NCBI GenBank assembly: GCA_041913045.1
Contig: JAYSGB010000020.1
Span: 1 to 64,000, forward strand
Origin: CAMLOF01 sp041913045
GTDB lineage: Bacteria > Pseudomonadota > Gammaproteobacteria > Burkholderiales > Burkholderiaceae_C
DNA length: 64,000 bases
Direction: 5' to 3'
The translations under genes were made by a program, and so were the position numbers. This document shows positions 53,862 through 62,624 of this stretch, one piece after another. The notes under the pieces are model-generated. The model was not told the origin of the DNA and ran no database searches. It saw only the letters and a program-made list of their open reading frames with translations. Position 1 is the stretch's first letter, and each line of letters starts with the position of its first letter.

Positions 53862-53961
53862 NNNNNNNNNNNNNNNNNNNNNNNNNNNNNNNNNNNNNNN
53901 NNNNNNNNNNNNNNNNNNNNNNNNNNNNNNNNNNNNNNNNNNNNNNNNNNNNNNNNNNNNN
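53862..53961. other. Assembly gap (100 N)
   Basis: Exactly 100 N bases, a usual placeholder for a gap of unknown size. Two tandem repeat copies follow directly on its right side. A gene could be missing here. Confidence 0.99.
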
Positions 53962-54017
53962 CGCCGGGCCGTCCCAAGGCGACTAACGCCCCCTCGGGGG
54001 GCAGCGAAGCGTGGGGG
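53962..54017 (+). repeat. Dispersed repeat, copy A
   Basis: 56 bases beginning CGCCGGGCCGTCCCAAGGCG and ending CAGCGAAGCGTGGGGG, with inner palindrome GCCCCCTCGGGGGGC. It starts directly at the edge of the gap and is followed by copy B with a period of 69 bases. Confidence 0.92.
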
Positions 54018-54030
54018 CCATTAACTTCGC

Positions 54031-54085
54031 CGCCGGGCCGTCCCAAGGCGACTAACGCCCCCTCGGGGGGCAGCGAAGCGTGGGG
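54031..54085 (+). repeat. Dispersed repeat, copy B
   Basis: Identical to copy A over the 55 bases present. It ends 10 bases before the glnB stop codon; both copies are downstream of glnB on its strand. Confidence 0.92.
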
Positions 54086-54094
54086 TCTCGATGG

Positions 54095-54433
54095 TCAGAT
54101 CGCTGCTTCGTCCTGCTCGCCGGTGCGGATGCGCACCACGCGCTCGACCGGGGTGACGAAAATCTTGCCGTCGCCGATCTTGCCCGTGCGGGCTGCACGG
54201 ATGATGGCGTCAACACAACGATCCACGTCAGCGGAGTTCACCACCACTTCGATGCGGACCTTGGGCAGGAAGTCCACCACGTATTCGGCGCCGCGGTAAA
54301 GCTCGGTGTGGCCTTTTTGACGGCCGAAGCCCTTGACTTCAGTCACGGTCAGCCCCGTCACGCCCTGCTCCGCCAAGGCCTCGCGAACCTCTTCGAGCTT
54401 GAACGGTTTGATGACGGCGGTGATCTGCTTCAT
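54095..54433 (-). CDS. glnB: Nitrogen regulatory protein P-II
   Basis: 112 residues, the usual P-II length. Signals 2-oxoglutarate and ATP/ADP status to glutamine synthetase control and other targets. The T-loop has the uridylylation site Tyr51 in LYRGAEYVVDF; the first PROSITE-type block is YRGAEY, the C-terminal block is GKIGDGKIFVTPVERVVRIRTGE. GGAG lies before the ATG at 54433. amtB is not visible next to it, so GlnB is a better guess than GlnK, but the gap is downstream. Confidence 0.93.
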   Translation of the reverse strand: MKQITAVIKPFKLEEVREALAEQGVTGLTVTEVKGFGRQKGHTELYRGAEYVVDFLPKVRIEVVVNSADVDRCVDAIIRAARTGKIGDGKIFVTPVERVVRIRTGEQDEAAI

Positions 54434-54488
54434 GCGCTGGGCTCCGGTGGGGTGTCTAGGTACGGGCGAAACTTTATCATGCATCACC

Positions 54489-55205
54489 ATGACCGAGCAG
54501 CATGCACCTGTATTCCACGCCCAAGGGCTGACCAAGACCTACAAGCTGGGCGAAGTGGAAGTGCACGCGCTGCGCGGCGTTGACCTGGACCTGTACGCGG
54601 GCGAGTTCGTGGTGCTGCTGGGGGCTTCGGGCAGCGGAAAGTCCACGCTGCTGAACATACTGGGGGGGCTGGACTCACCCACGCTGGGCCAGGTGGTGTG
54701 CCAGGGGCACGAGCTCACTGAAGCGGATGATGCCGCGCTGACGCATTTCCGCCGTGAATCGGTGGGATTTGTGTTCCAGTTCTACAACCTGATTCCCAGC
54801 CTGACGGCGCTGGAGAACGTGCAGCTTGTGACGGAGATTGCCGCAGACCCCATGCCCGCCGAGCGCGCGCTGGAACTGGTGGGCCTGGGCGAACGCATGC
54901 ACCACTTCCCGGCGCAGCTTTCGGGCGGCGAGCAGCAGCGCGTGGCGATTGCCAGGGCCATTGCCAAGCGCCCGGCAGTGCTGCTTTGCGACGAACCCAC
55001 GGGCGCGCTGGATTCGCGCACCGGCGTGCTGGTGCTGGAGGCCCTGGAGCGCATACACCACGAGATTGGCGCTCTGACGGTGGTCATTACCCACAACGCG
55101 GTGATTGCGGAGATGGCCGACCGGGTAATACACCTGAGCGACGGCGCCATCAGCCGTGAAGAACGCAATGCCAGCCCTCGGGCCGCGAGGGAGTTGCACT
55201 GGTGA
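54489..55205 (+). CDS. ABC transporter ATP-binding protein (MacB/LolD type)
   Basis: 238 residues. Walker A GASGSGKSTLLN, Q-loop in FVFQFYNLIPSLTALENV, signature LSGGEQQRVAIARA, Walker B AVLLCDEPTGALD, H-loop in VVITHNAVI. The FQFYNLIPSLTA block places it in the MacB/LolD/FtsE-like group that drives FtsX-type permeases. The stop overlaps the permease start (GTGA). First gene of a three-gene exporter operon reading away from glnB. Confidence 0.93.
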   Translation: MTEQHAPVFHAQGLTKTYKLGEVEVHALRGVDLDLYAGEFVVLLGASGSGKSTLLNILGGLDSPTLGQVVCQGHELTEADDAALTHFRRESVGFVFQFYNLIPSLTALENVQLVTEIAADPMPAERALELVGLGERMHHFPAQLSGGEQQRVAIARAIAKRPAVLLCDEPTGALDSRTGVLVLEALERIHHEIGALTVVITHNAVIAEMADRVIHLSDGAISREERNASPRAARELHW

Positions 55206-57556
55206 AAGCCTTGCACCGCAAGCTGTGGAGGGACTTCTGGCAGCTGCGGGGCCAGTCGATGGCGATTGCACTCGTGGTGGTGGGCGGCATAGCCACGATG
55301 GTGATGGCCATGAGCAACCACCAGGCACTGGCGGACACGCGGGCGCGTTTTTACGAACGCAACCGCTTTGCGGAGGTTTTCGCGCACGTTGAACGCGCCC
55401 CTTGGAGCGTGCTGCAGGAGTTGTCTGCCCTGCCAGGCGTCGGGCAGGTGCAGGGGCGCGTGGTGGTGGGCGTGCACCTGGACATGCCGGATTTTGCCGA
55501 GGCAGTGACGGCACAGGTGGTTTCGCTCCCTGAAGGTGAGGACGGGCTGAACCAGCTTTACCTGCGCGAGGGCACCCTTCCACGCCAACCGTCGGAAGTG
55601 GTGGTGGGCGAGGCTTTCGCGGAAGCCCATCGGCTGCACCCGGGTAGCCGCATCACGGCCATCATCAACGGCCGCCGTCAGGAGCTGCTTGTCAGCGGCG
55701 TAGGGCTGTCGCCAGAGTTCATCTACCAGATCCGTCCGGGCGACGTGTTCCCGGACTTCTCCCGTTTCACCATCCTGTGGATGCCACGCGAAGCACTGGC
55801 CACCGCCTTCGATCTGTCGGGGGCCTTCAACGACGTGGTGATGACGCTGCACCCTGGGACGGCCACGGCCGAGGTGATTGGCGAGGTGGACCGTGTTCTG
55901 AAGCCTTTCGGGGGCACGGGCGCCTACGGCCGGGACTTGCAGATGTCGCACCGTTTCCTGAGCGAGGAGCTCAAGCAGCTGCAGACGATGACCCGGTTGT
56001 TCACCACCATTTTCCTGGGGGTGTCAGCCTTTTTGCTGAACGTGGTGATTGGCCGCCTGATCGGCACACAGCGCGAGCAGATTGCCGTGTTGAAGGCTTT
56101 TGGCTACACCAGTTGGGAAGTGGGCCTGCATTACGCACAGCTGGTGCTGCTGATGGTGAGCGTGGGTGTGCTGCCAGGGGTGGCGCTGGGCGCATGGATG
56201 GGCCGAGGCATGGCCGGGATGTATATGACCTTCTACCGCTTTCCCTACCTGGAGTGGTCGATCAGCCCGGCGATATGGACGCTGTCGGTGGCCTTTGCGC
56301 TCGCCGCTGCCGCTCTGGGCACATTGGGGGGCTTGCGCAGAGTGTTCAACCTGGCGCCTGCCGAGGCCATGCGGCCTGAAGCCCCGCTTGTATTCCACCG
56401 CACGCTGAGCGAGCGCCTGGGACTGGGGCATTGGTTCGACCCGGCAGCGATGATGGTGGTGCGCAACCTGGAGCGGCGACCGATGAGATCGCTGCTGTCC
56501 ATTGTGGGCATTGGGCTGGCCGGGGGCATTCTGGTGATGTCTCGGCTGCAATCGAGTGCGATAGACGAGATGGTGTCGGTGCAGTTTGGATTGGCGCAAC
56601 GCGATGACCTGAGCGTGGGCTTTGCACACCCTACCCATTGGAGGGCGGTTGACGAACTGGCCGCCCTGCCAGGGGTGCTGGCGGTGGAGGGTTACCGCGA
56701 AAGCCCGGTGAAACTGCGCAACGGTCACCGTGAATACACCACGGGATTGCAGGGGTTGGGGACACCAGCAGAACTGAAACGCGTGCTCGACGCCGACCTG
56801 CATGCCAACCCGCCACCACCCGAGGGCCTGATGCTGACCGACTACCTGGCCACGATGCTGCATGTGAAGCCCGGCGACAGGCTGGAAGTGGAGTTTCTGG
56901 ACGGCAGACGGGAAAAGCTGGACCTGCCGGTCACGTCAACGGTGAAGGAGTTCCTTGGCGTGGGGGCTTACGCACGGCGGGAATGGCTGAACCGCCTGCG
57001 CCAGGAGGACGATGTGGTGTCGGGCGCATGGCTGAAGGTGGACCCGGCGAAGAAGGCCGACGTGCTGCTGGCGTTGCGCGAGCGGCCTCGCGTGTCGGGC
57101 GTGACAGACCGCGCCGCAGCCATACGCAGCTTTTACGACACCATGGCCGAAAGCATTCTGACCTTTACGCTGATCATCACCTTCATGGCGGGCAGCATCG
57201 CCGTGGGCGTGGTCTATAACGCCGCGCGCATTACCCTGGCCGAGCGCGCGCGCGATCTGGCCAGCCTGCGCATACTGGGTTACACGCGCGACGAGGTGCG
57301 CAACCTGCTGCTGAGCGAGCTGGCCACGCTGAGCCTGCTGGCACTGCTGCCTGGCTTTGCCCTGGGCTACGGCATGAGCGCGCTGCTGGTGGCGTCGTTC
57401 CAGTCTGACCTGTACCGGATTCCGCTGGTGGTGCACCCCGTGGCGTTTGCCTTTGCCGGAGCGGTGATGCTGGTGGCATCCGGCCTGTCGGCCTGGCTGG
57501 TGGCCAGGCGGTTGCGGCGGCTGGACCTGGTGGCCGTGCTAAAAACCCGGGAGTGA
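55202..57556 (+). CDS. ABC transporter permease with two FtsX-like modules
   Basis: 784 residues, about eight membrane segments: one near the N-terminus (SMAIALVVVGGIATMVMAM), three at about 270-390 (TIFLGVSAFLLNVVIGRLIG, LVLLMVSVGVLPGVALG, WTLSVAFALAAAALGTLGG), one at about 430 and three at the C-terminus. Two large periplasmic domains lie between. This duplicated FtsX layout is that of YbbP-like permeases and unlike the four-segment MacB. It starts with GTG in overlap with the ATPase gene. Substrate unknown. Confidence 0.88.
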   Translation: MKALHRKLWRDFWQLRGQSMAIALVVVGGIATMVMAMSNHQALADTRARFYERNRFAEVFAHVERAPWSVLQELSALPGVGQVQGRVVVGVHLDMPDFAEAVTAQVVSLPEGEDGLNQLYLREGTLPRQPSEVVVGEAFAEAHRLHPGSRITAIINGRRQELLVSGVGLSPEFIYQIRPGDVFPDFSRFTILWMPREALATAFDLSGAFNDVVMTLHPGTATAEVIGEVDRVLKPFGGTGAYGRDLQMSHRFLSEELKQLQTMTRLFTTIFLGVSAFLLNVVIGRLIGTQREQIAVLKAFGYTSWEVGLHYAQLVLLMVSVGVLPGVALGAWMGRGMAGMYMTFYRFPYLEWSISPAIWTLSVAFALAAAALGTLGGLRRVFNLAPAEAMRPEAPLVFHRTLSERLGLGHWFDPAAMMVVRNLERRPMRSLLSIVGIGLAGGILVMSRLQSSAIDEMVSVQFGLAQRDDLSVGFAHPTHWRAVDELAALPGVLAVEGYRESPVKLRNGHREYTTGLQGLGTPAELKRVLDADLHANPPPPEGLMLTDYLATMLHVKPGDRLEVEFLDGRREKLDLPVTSTVKEFLGVGAYARREWLNRLRQEDDVVSGAWLKVDPAKKADVLLALRERPRVSGVTDRAAAIRSFYDTMAESILTFTLIITFMAGSIAVGVVYNAARITLAERARDLASLRILGYTRDEVRNLLLSELATLSLLALLPGFALGYGMSALLVASFQSDLYRIPLVVHPVAFAFAGAVMLVASGLSAWLVARRLRRLDLVAVLKTRE

Positions 57557-57558
57557 AC

Positions 57559-58785
57559 ATGAACGACAGCACCCAACGCACACGCAACTGGCGCGCCCGC
57601 GCGCTGCGCACAGGCTTGGTGGCCGGTGTGGGCGCCCTGCTGGTAGCGCTGGCCCTGTGGCCCACCACTGTGCGCGTGGACAGCACCGTTGCCAAGACGG
57701 GCACCGTGCGCGAGACCTTCGAAGCCGAAGGCCGCACGCGCGTGCGCGACCGTTATGTGATCACTGCGCCGCTGGCAGGCACCATCCGGCGCATTGACCT
57801 GGCTGCAGGTGACGCGGTGACGGCAGGCCAGGCCCTGGTGACACTGGACCCCGTGGCTACCCCGACCCTGGACGCGCGCACCCGCACCCAGGCGCAAGCC
57901 CAGCTGGCTGCGGCCGAAGCACAACTGGCCACGGCAGAGGCAGAGGAAGGCTCCACCCGAGAGGCAGTCAGCCTGGCGCGCAGCGAACTGCAGCGCCAGG
58001 AGGCGCTGGCGGCCCAGGGCATGGTTTCGCAGCAGGCCTTGCAACAGGCCCGCACCCTGCAGGAGCGTGCCGAGTGGCAGACACGCAGCGCACGGTTCCA
58101 GGTGGCAACGGCCAAGCACCAGGTGAGCGCCGCCAAGGCCGCCCTGCAACCGGGCGGGCCGCAAGGCGCTGCGCCCGGCACCACGACCATCCGGTCCCCC
58201 GTGGATGGCGTGGTGCTGCGGCGGCACGCCCAGAGCGCGCGGCCCGTGCAAGCAGGCGAACCCTTGCTGGACATTGGCGACCCGGCTGCATTGGAGGTGG
58301 AGGTGGACGTGCTGTCCAGCGATGCCGTGCGGCTGAGCAAGGGCGCTGCCGTGGAGTTGCTGCGCTGGGGTGGTGGCCCCGTGCTGCAGGGTGCCGTTGC
58401 GCGCGTGGAACCCGGCGCGTTCACCAAGACATCTGCCCTGGGCGTGGAAGAACAGCGCGTGTGGGTGACGGTGGAGCTGCTGAGCCCACGCGAACAATGG
58501 AGCGCTTTGGGCGAGGCTTACCGTGTGCACGCACGCTTCGTGCTACGCAGCGTGGATGGTGCCGTCACCATTCCCAGCGGTGCGCTGTTTCGCCCCACGG
58601 GCGACGGCGAAGACCGTTGGGCCGTGTTCCGCGTTGAGGGCGGCAAGGCGCGCCTGCGCGAGGTCCGCATCGGCTTGCAGGGCGAAGGGCGAGTGCAGAT
58701 CACCGAGGGGCTCAACGCAGATGACGAGGTGGTGCTGCACCCGCCCCGCGATCTGAGCGACGGCCAGCGCGTCAAGGCTCCCTGA
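57559..58785 (+). CDS. HlyD-family periplasmic adaptor protein
   Basis: 408 residues. An N-terminal membrane anchor (GLVAGVGALLVALALWP), a biotinyl-lipoyl-like half (DRYVITAPLAGTIRRIDLAAG), a coiled-coil hairpin rich in Ala, Gln and Glu (about 110-195), the second lipoyl half (TTIRSPVDGVVLRRHAQSARP) and beta-barrel domains. The ATG at 57559 has GGGAG five bases before it; a GTG at 57553 overlaps the permease stop. It should bridge the permease to an outer-membrane channel, but no TolC-like gene is seen here. Confidence 0.9.
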   Translation: MNDSTQRTRNWRARALRTGLVAGVGALLVALALWPTTVRVDSTVAKTGTVRETFEAEGRTRVRDRYVITAPLAGTIRRIDLAAGDAVTAGQALVTLDPVATPTLDARTRTQAQAQLAAAEAQLATAEAEEGSTREAVSLARSELQRQEALAAQGMVSQQALQQARTLQERAEWQTRSARFQVATAKHQVSAAKAALQPGGPQGAAPGTTTIRSPVDGVVLRRHAQSARPVQAGEPLLDIGDPAALEVEVDVLSSDAVRLSKGAAVELLRWGGGPVLQGAVARVEPGAFTKTSALGVEEQRVWVTVELLSPREQWSALGEAYRVHARFVLRSVDGAVTIPSGALFRPTGDGEDRWAVFRVEGGKARLREVRIGLQGEGRVQITEGLNADDEVVLHPPRDLSDGQRVKAP

Positions 58786-58806
58786 ACGGGCGCCTGCCGC
58801 GCAGCA

Positions 58807-60552
58807 TCAGGCGCGGTAGCGGTTGGTGTTGGGGTAACGCCAATCCTTGCCGAAGCTGCGGTGCGTCACGCGGATACCCACGGGCGACTGCCGCCGCTTG
58901 TATTCGTTGATGCGGATGAGGCGCACCACCTGCTCCACCGCCGCCTGGGGGTAGCCCGCCTCGATGATCTGCGCGGGCGACTGGTCGTTTTCCATGTAGC
59001 GCTCGACGATGGCATCCAGGATCTCGTAGGGTGGCAGGCTGTCCTGGTCCTTCTGGTCCGGGCGCAGTTCGGCGCTGGGCGGGCGGGTGATGATGCGGTC
59101 GGGAATGGGGTCGGCCCCCGTGCCGTAAGGATCGTTTGCGTTGCGCCAGCGCGCCAGGCGGAACACCATGGTCTTGACCACGTCCTTGATGACGGCAAAG
59201 CCCCCGGCCATGTCACCGTAGAGCGTGCAGTAGCCTGTGGCCATTTCGCTCTTGTTGCCGGTGGTGAGCACGATGCTGCCGAACTTGTTGGACAAGGCCA
59301 TGAGCAGCGTGCCACGGATGCGCGCCTGGATGTTCTCTTCGGTCGTGTCTACGGCGCGCCCTTCGAAGAACGGGCCGAGCGACGCCAGGAAGGCCTCGAA
59401 TTCGGGGCGGATGGAGACTTCGTCGTAGCGCACGCCCAGGCGGCTGGCCATGTCGCGCGCGTCGATCCAGGAGATGTCGGCCGTGTAGGGCGAAGGCATC
59501 ATCACCGTGCGCACACGGTCCTTGCCCAAGGCGTCCACGGCAATGGCCAACACCAGGGCCGAATCGATACCGCCGGACAGGCCGATGATGGCGCCCGGGA
59601 AACCGTTCTTGCCGATGTAGTCGCGCACACCCAGCACCAGCGCGTGCCAGAGGTCCGCTTCCAGACTTTGTTCCGGCGCCACTGGCCCGCTCAGCAGCGG
59701 CACCGCAGGCGCGGGAGCCACGGGGACGGGCGCAGCTGCGAAGATGGCCGAGTCGCCAGCGGGAACGTTCAGCACTACGGTGAACAGGGTGGTTTCGAAA
59801 CTGGGTGCACGCGCCGTGAGCGAACCGTCCGCGCCCAGCGCGAAGCTGCGCCCTTCAAACACGATTTCGTCCTGCCCACCCACCAGGTGGGCATAGACCA
59901 GGGGCAGGCCGGTGGCCGCCACGCGCTGCTGCATGGCACGCTCGCGCTCGTCGCCCTTGCCCGCGTGGAACGGTGAGGCGTTGATGACCGCCAGCAACTG
60001 GGCGCCTGCGTTGCGCGCGTCCTCAGCGGGCTGCTCAAACCAGGCGTCTTCGCAGATGAGGAGGCCGACACGCAACGAACCGCCAGAAGCCATGGGCACG
60101 TCGAACACACAGGTCTGATCACCGGGCACGAAGTAACGACGCTCATCGAACACCTGGTAGTTGGGCAGCTCGCGCTTGGCATAGGTGTGCAGCACCCGCC
60201 CTTCGCAAATGACAGAAGCGGCGTTGTGGCAAGGCGCGCGCCCGACGCTGCGGGAATGCGAGCGGCCATCAGACACGGCAGCGGGGTGGCCCACGACGAT
60301 GTGCAGGCCGTTCAACCCCGCCGTCTCGCGGGCCACCGTTTTCACGGCATGATCGCAGGCATCGACAAAAGCGGGCCGCAGGAACAGGTCTTCGGCGGCG
60401 TAACCGCAGATGGCCAGTTCGGGCGTGAGCAGAATGCTGGCGCCCTGAGCATGGGCCTGGCGGGCCGCATCGATGATGAGGCGGGCGTTGCCGGCCAGAT
60501 CGCCGACCACGAAATTGAGCTGCGCTACGCAGAGCTTGAGCGACATGGACAT
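58807..60552 (-). CDS. nadE: Glutamine-dependent NAD+ synthetase
   Basis: Last step of NAD synthesis. 581 residues in two domains. The N-terminal nitrilase-type glutaminase has Glu45 in LTPELAICGY, Lys in TYAKRELPNYQVFDE and Cys in GLLICEDAWFE; the C-terminal synthetase has the PP-loop IIGLSGGIDSALVLAIA and TTGNKSEMATGYCTLYGD. Starts at 60552 or 60546 are both ATG without a Shine-Dalgarno. It reads divergently from the acyltransferase gene with overlapping start codons. Confidence 0.95.
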   Translation of the reverse strand: MSMSLKLCVAQLNFVVGDLAGNARLIIDAARQAHAQGASILLTPELAICGYAAEDLFLRPAFVDACDHAVKTVARETAGLNGLHIVVGHPAAVSDGRSHSRSVGRAPCHNAASVICEGRVLHTYAKRELPNYQVFDERRYFVPGDQTCVFDVPMASGGSLRVGLLICEDAWFEQPAEDARNAGAQLLAVINASPFHAGKGDERERAMQQRVAATGLPLVYAHLVGGQDEIVFEGRSFALGADGSLTARAPSFETTLFTVVLNVPAGDSAIFAAAPVPVAPAPAVPLLSGPVAPEQSLEADLWHALVLGVRDYIGKNGFPGAIIGLSGGIDSALVLAIAVDALGKDRVRTVMMPSPYTADISWIDARDMASRLGVRYDEVSIRPEFEAFLASLGPFFEGRAVDTTEENIQARIRGTLLMALSNKFGSIVLTTGNKSEMATGYCTLYGDMAGGFAVIKDVVKTMVFRLARWRNANDPYGTGADPIPDRIITRPPSAELRPDQKDQDSLPPYEILDAIVERYMENDQSPAQIIEAGYPQAAVEQVVRLIRINEYKRRQSPVGIRVTHRSFGKDWRYPNTNRYRA

Positions 60553-61747
60553 GGATAACGGTTGCAGTGTGGGGAATTATGTCACCCGGGTTGTCACGGA
60601 CCCTGCTCTTCTGAACGCTGAGGCGTGGGACGGGTTGCTGGCGCGGCAACCCGGGGGCGCGGCCAGCGGCCCTTTCATGCGCCACGCCTACCTGGCGGCC
60701 CTGCACACCAGCGGCAGCGCCGTGCCCGCCACCGGTTGGGCACCGCAATGGATCACCCTGTGGCAAGGCGGGGAACTGCACGCCGCAGCACCGCTTTACG
60801 CGAAAAACCACTCTTACGGCGAATACGTGTTCGACTGGGCCTGGGCCAACGCCTACGCGCAGCACGGGCTGGACTACTACCCCAAGGCCGTGGTGGCCGT
60901 GCCTTTCACACCCGTGCCCGGCCCCAGGCTGCTGGCTGTAGACAGTGCAGCACGTGAAGCGCTGGTGCAGGCGGCCCTGTCCCACTGCCGGGAGCACGGC
61001 CTGTCGTCGCTGCACGTGCTGTTTGCGGAACCGGCCGACCAGCATGCCTGTGCAGGCGCAGGCCTGATGGACCGCCAGACCGTGCAATTCCACTGGACGC
61101 AGCGGGCTGACAAACCTTATGAGGATTTCGATGGCTTTCTGGCCTCGCTGACGCAGGAGAAGCGCAAAAAGATTCGCCAGGAGCGTCGGAGGGTGGCCGA
61201 AGCGGGCGTGACTTTTGAACACCGGCGCGGGCGTGACATATCTGCCGCCGACTGGGACTTTTTCTACCGCTGTTACGCGCGCACCTACCTGGAGCATGGC
61301 AACCCGCCCTACCTGCAACCCGCGTTCTTCCAGGCCATGGCCAAGCAGTTGCCGGAACACTGGCTGCTCTTCCTGGCCCGCCGAGCCGACGGAACACCCA
61401 TTGCCTGCAGCCTGGTGGCGCTGAGCGACGAATCCGCCCACCCCGAAGCCGCCTATGGACGCTACTGGGGGGCGCTGGAACGGGTGGACTGCCTGCACTT
61501 TGAAGCCTGCTACTACCAGCCGCTGCAGTGGTGCATCAGCCACGGCGTGCAGCGCTTTGAGGGTGGCGCGCAAGGTGAGCACAAGATGGCGCGCGCACTG
61601 CTGCCGGTGGTCACGCACAGCGCACACTGGCTGGCCCACCCTGCATTCGCCGATGCCGTGGAGCGCTTCCTGCAGCGCGAGGGCGACGGCGTGGCAAGCT
61701 ACCTGGAACACCTGGAAAGCCGAAGCCCCTTGCGAACCCCGGTGTGA
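60545..61747 (+). CDS. FemAB/GNAT-like acyltransferase (COG3146 type)
   Basis: 400 residues. The pattern is that of the peptidogalycan biosynthesis/N-acyltransferase family: SGPFMRHAYLAALHTSGSA, ARPLYAK-like LYAKNHSYGEYVFDWAWANAY, then FLASLTQEKRKKIRQERRRV, RCYARTYLEHGNPPYLQPAFF, and FEACYYQPLQWCISHGVQRFEGGAQGEHKMARALLP (in part). The substrate is not established. ATG at 60545 or 60551; neither has a ribosome site. The last codons form one arm of a nested hairpin whose loop holds the stop codon. Confidence 0.85.
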   Translation: MDMDNGCSVGNYVTRVVTDPALLNAEAWDGLLARQPGGAASGPFMRHAYLAALHTSGSAVPATGWAPQWITLWQGGELHAAAPLYAKNHSYGEYVFDWAWANAYAQHGLDYYPKAVVAVPFTPVPGPRLLAVDSAAREALVQAALSHCREHGLSSLHVLFAEPADQHACAGAGLMDRQTVQFHWTQRADKPYEDFDGFLASLTQEKRKKIRQERRRVAEAGVTFEHRRGRDISAADWDFFYRCYARTYLEHGNPPYLQPAFFQAMAKQLPEHWLLFLARRADGTPIACSLVALSDESAHPEAAYGRYWGALERVDCLHFEACYYQPLQWCISHGVQRFEGGAQGEHKMARALLPVVTHSAHWLAHPAFADAVERFLQREGDGVASYLEHLESRSPLRTPV

Positions 61748-61769
61748 ACCGGGCCCGGCAAGGGGCTTC
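61722..61769. terminator. Nested hairpin across the acyltransferase stop codon
   Basis: The outer stem is 12 perfect pairs (GAAGCCCCTTGC at 61722-61733 with GCAAGGGGCTTC at 61758-61769). The inner stem is CCCGGT/ACCGGG (61738-61743 and 61748-61753), whose 4-base loop GTGA holds the TGA stop at 61745-61747. It lies between convergent genes; only AAAAG follows on the plus strand, so it is not a classic terminator with a T-run. Confidence 0.6.
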
Positions 61770-61822
61770 AAAAGCAGCCCGCCACCGGCTCTGAGCCAGT
61801 GCAGCGGGCAGACCGAGGAAGG

Positions 61823-62362
61823 TCAGGCCTTCTGATCGGCTTCGTAGGCGGCGATGCCGTCCAGAATTTCCTTGTGGGCGGCGTCCTTGTTGTCCCAGCC
61901 CAGCACCTTGACCCACTTGCCGGGGTCCAGGTCCTTGTAGTGCTCGAAGAAATGCTCGATGGCCTTGAGGCGCACCGGGTTCAGGTCTTCCAGGGACTTC
62001 CACTGGGAGTACAGGGGCAGGATCTTCTCGGTAGGCACGGCCAGCACCTTGCCGTCCACGCCGCCTTCGTCTTCCATCTTCAAAATGCCCAGAGCGCGGC
62101 AGGGCACCACCACGCCGGGGGGCAGCGGCACAGGGGTGATCACCAGCACGTCCACCGGGTCGCCATCGCCAGCAATGGTCTTGGGCACGTAACCGTAGTT
62201 GGTCGGGTAGTGCATGGCGGTGTTCATGAAGCGGTCCACGAAGATGCAGCCAGAGGCCTTGTCCACTTCGTACTTGATGGGGTCGCCGTTCATCGAGATT
62301 TCGATGATGACGTTGAACGCTTCAGGCACCTTGCTGCCGGGGGTGACGTGGTCGAGAGACAT
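61823..62362 (-). CDS. ppa: Inorganic pyrophosphatase (soluble, family I)
   Basis: Hydrolyses PPi to drive biosynthesis. 179 residues. Family I catalytic residues lie in IKYEVDKASGCIFVDRFM, YPTNYGYVPKT and the signature DGDPVDVLV; further blocks are PVPLPPGVVVPCRALG and DEGGVDGKVLAVP. The ATG at 62362 follows GAAAGGAG after some bases. It reads divergently from the membrane pyrophosphatase gene. Confidence 0.96.
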   Translation of the reverse strand: MSLDHVTPGSKVPEAFNVIIEISMNGDPIKYEVDKASGCIFVDRFMNTAMHYPTNYGYVPKTIAGDGDPVDVLVITPVPLPPGVVVPCRALGILKMEDEGGVDGKVLAVPTEKILPLYSQWKSLEDLNPVRLKAIEHFFEHYKDLDPGKWVKVLGWDNKDAAHKEILDGIAAYEADQKA

Positions 62363-62407
62363 GTTGACTCGTTGAAAGGAGTTGAAGAAACAGTGGAATT
62401 GGGCCCG

Positions 62408-62413
62408 ATTTTA
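62408..62413 (-). promoter_or_regulatory. Candidate -10 box for ppa
   Basis: TAAAAT on the minus strand, 46 bases before the ppa ATG. No strong -35. The rest of the 262-base ppa-hppA region holds a direct repeat TTGCGATAAATTGCGAA near 62485 that may belong to the hppA promoter. Confidence 0.35.
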
Positions 62414-62624
62414 CTGATTCGACGCTGACGCCCTTCCCCACCTGGGATGGCTGCTGCGCCGCAACAGTGCCAAAACCGGCAATTTGCGATAAATTGCGAA
62501 CGTTGGCCAATCGCCCTGCCCGTTCTGACACACAACGTGGGTAATGTGCGAGGAAGCAACGCAGCGGAAGCCAGTGGCTCGCGTGCGTTGGCTTCCTCCA
62601 AGTCGAAACGAGCAGGAGAAATCT

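Noticed and set aside
53962..54085. Tandem repeats as a CRISPR array
   Set aside because: The units are 56 bases with a 13-base spacer, there are only two copies, the element is also dispersed, and no cas genes are seen.
53631..54299. An open frame running through the N gap and the repeats
   Set aside because: It exists only because N codons are read through; its left part is out of frame with the LOG gene and its right part is repeat and antisense glnB.
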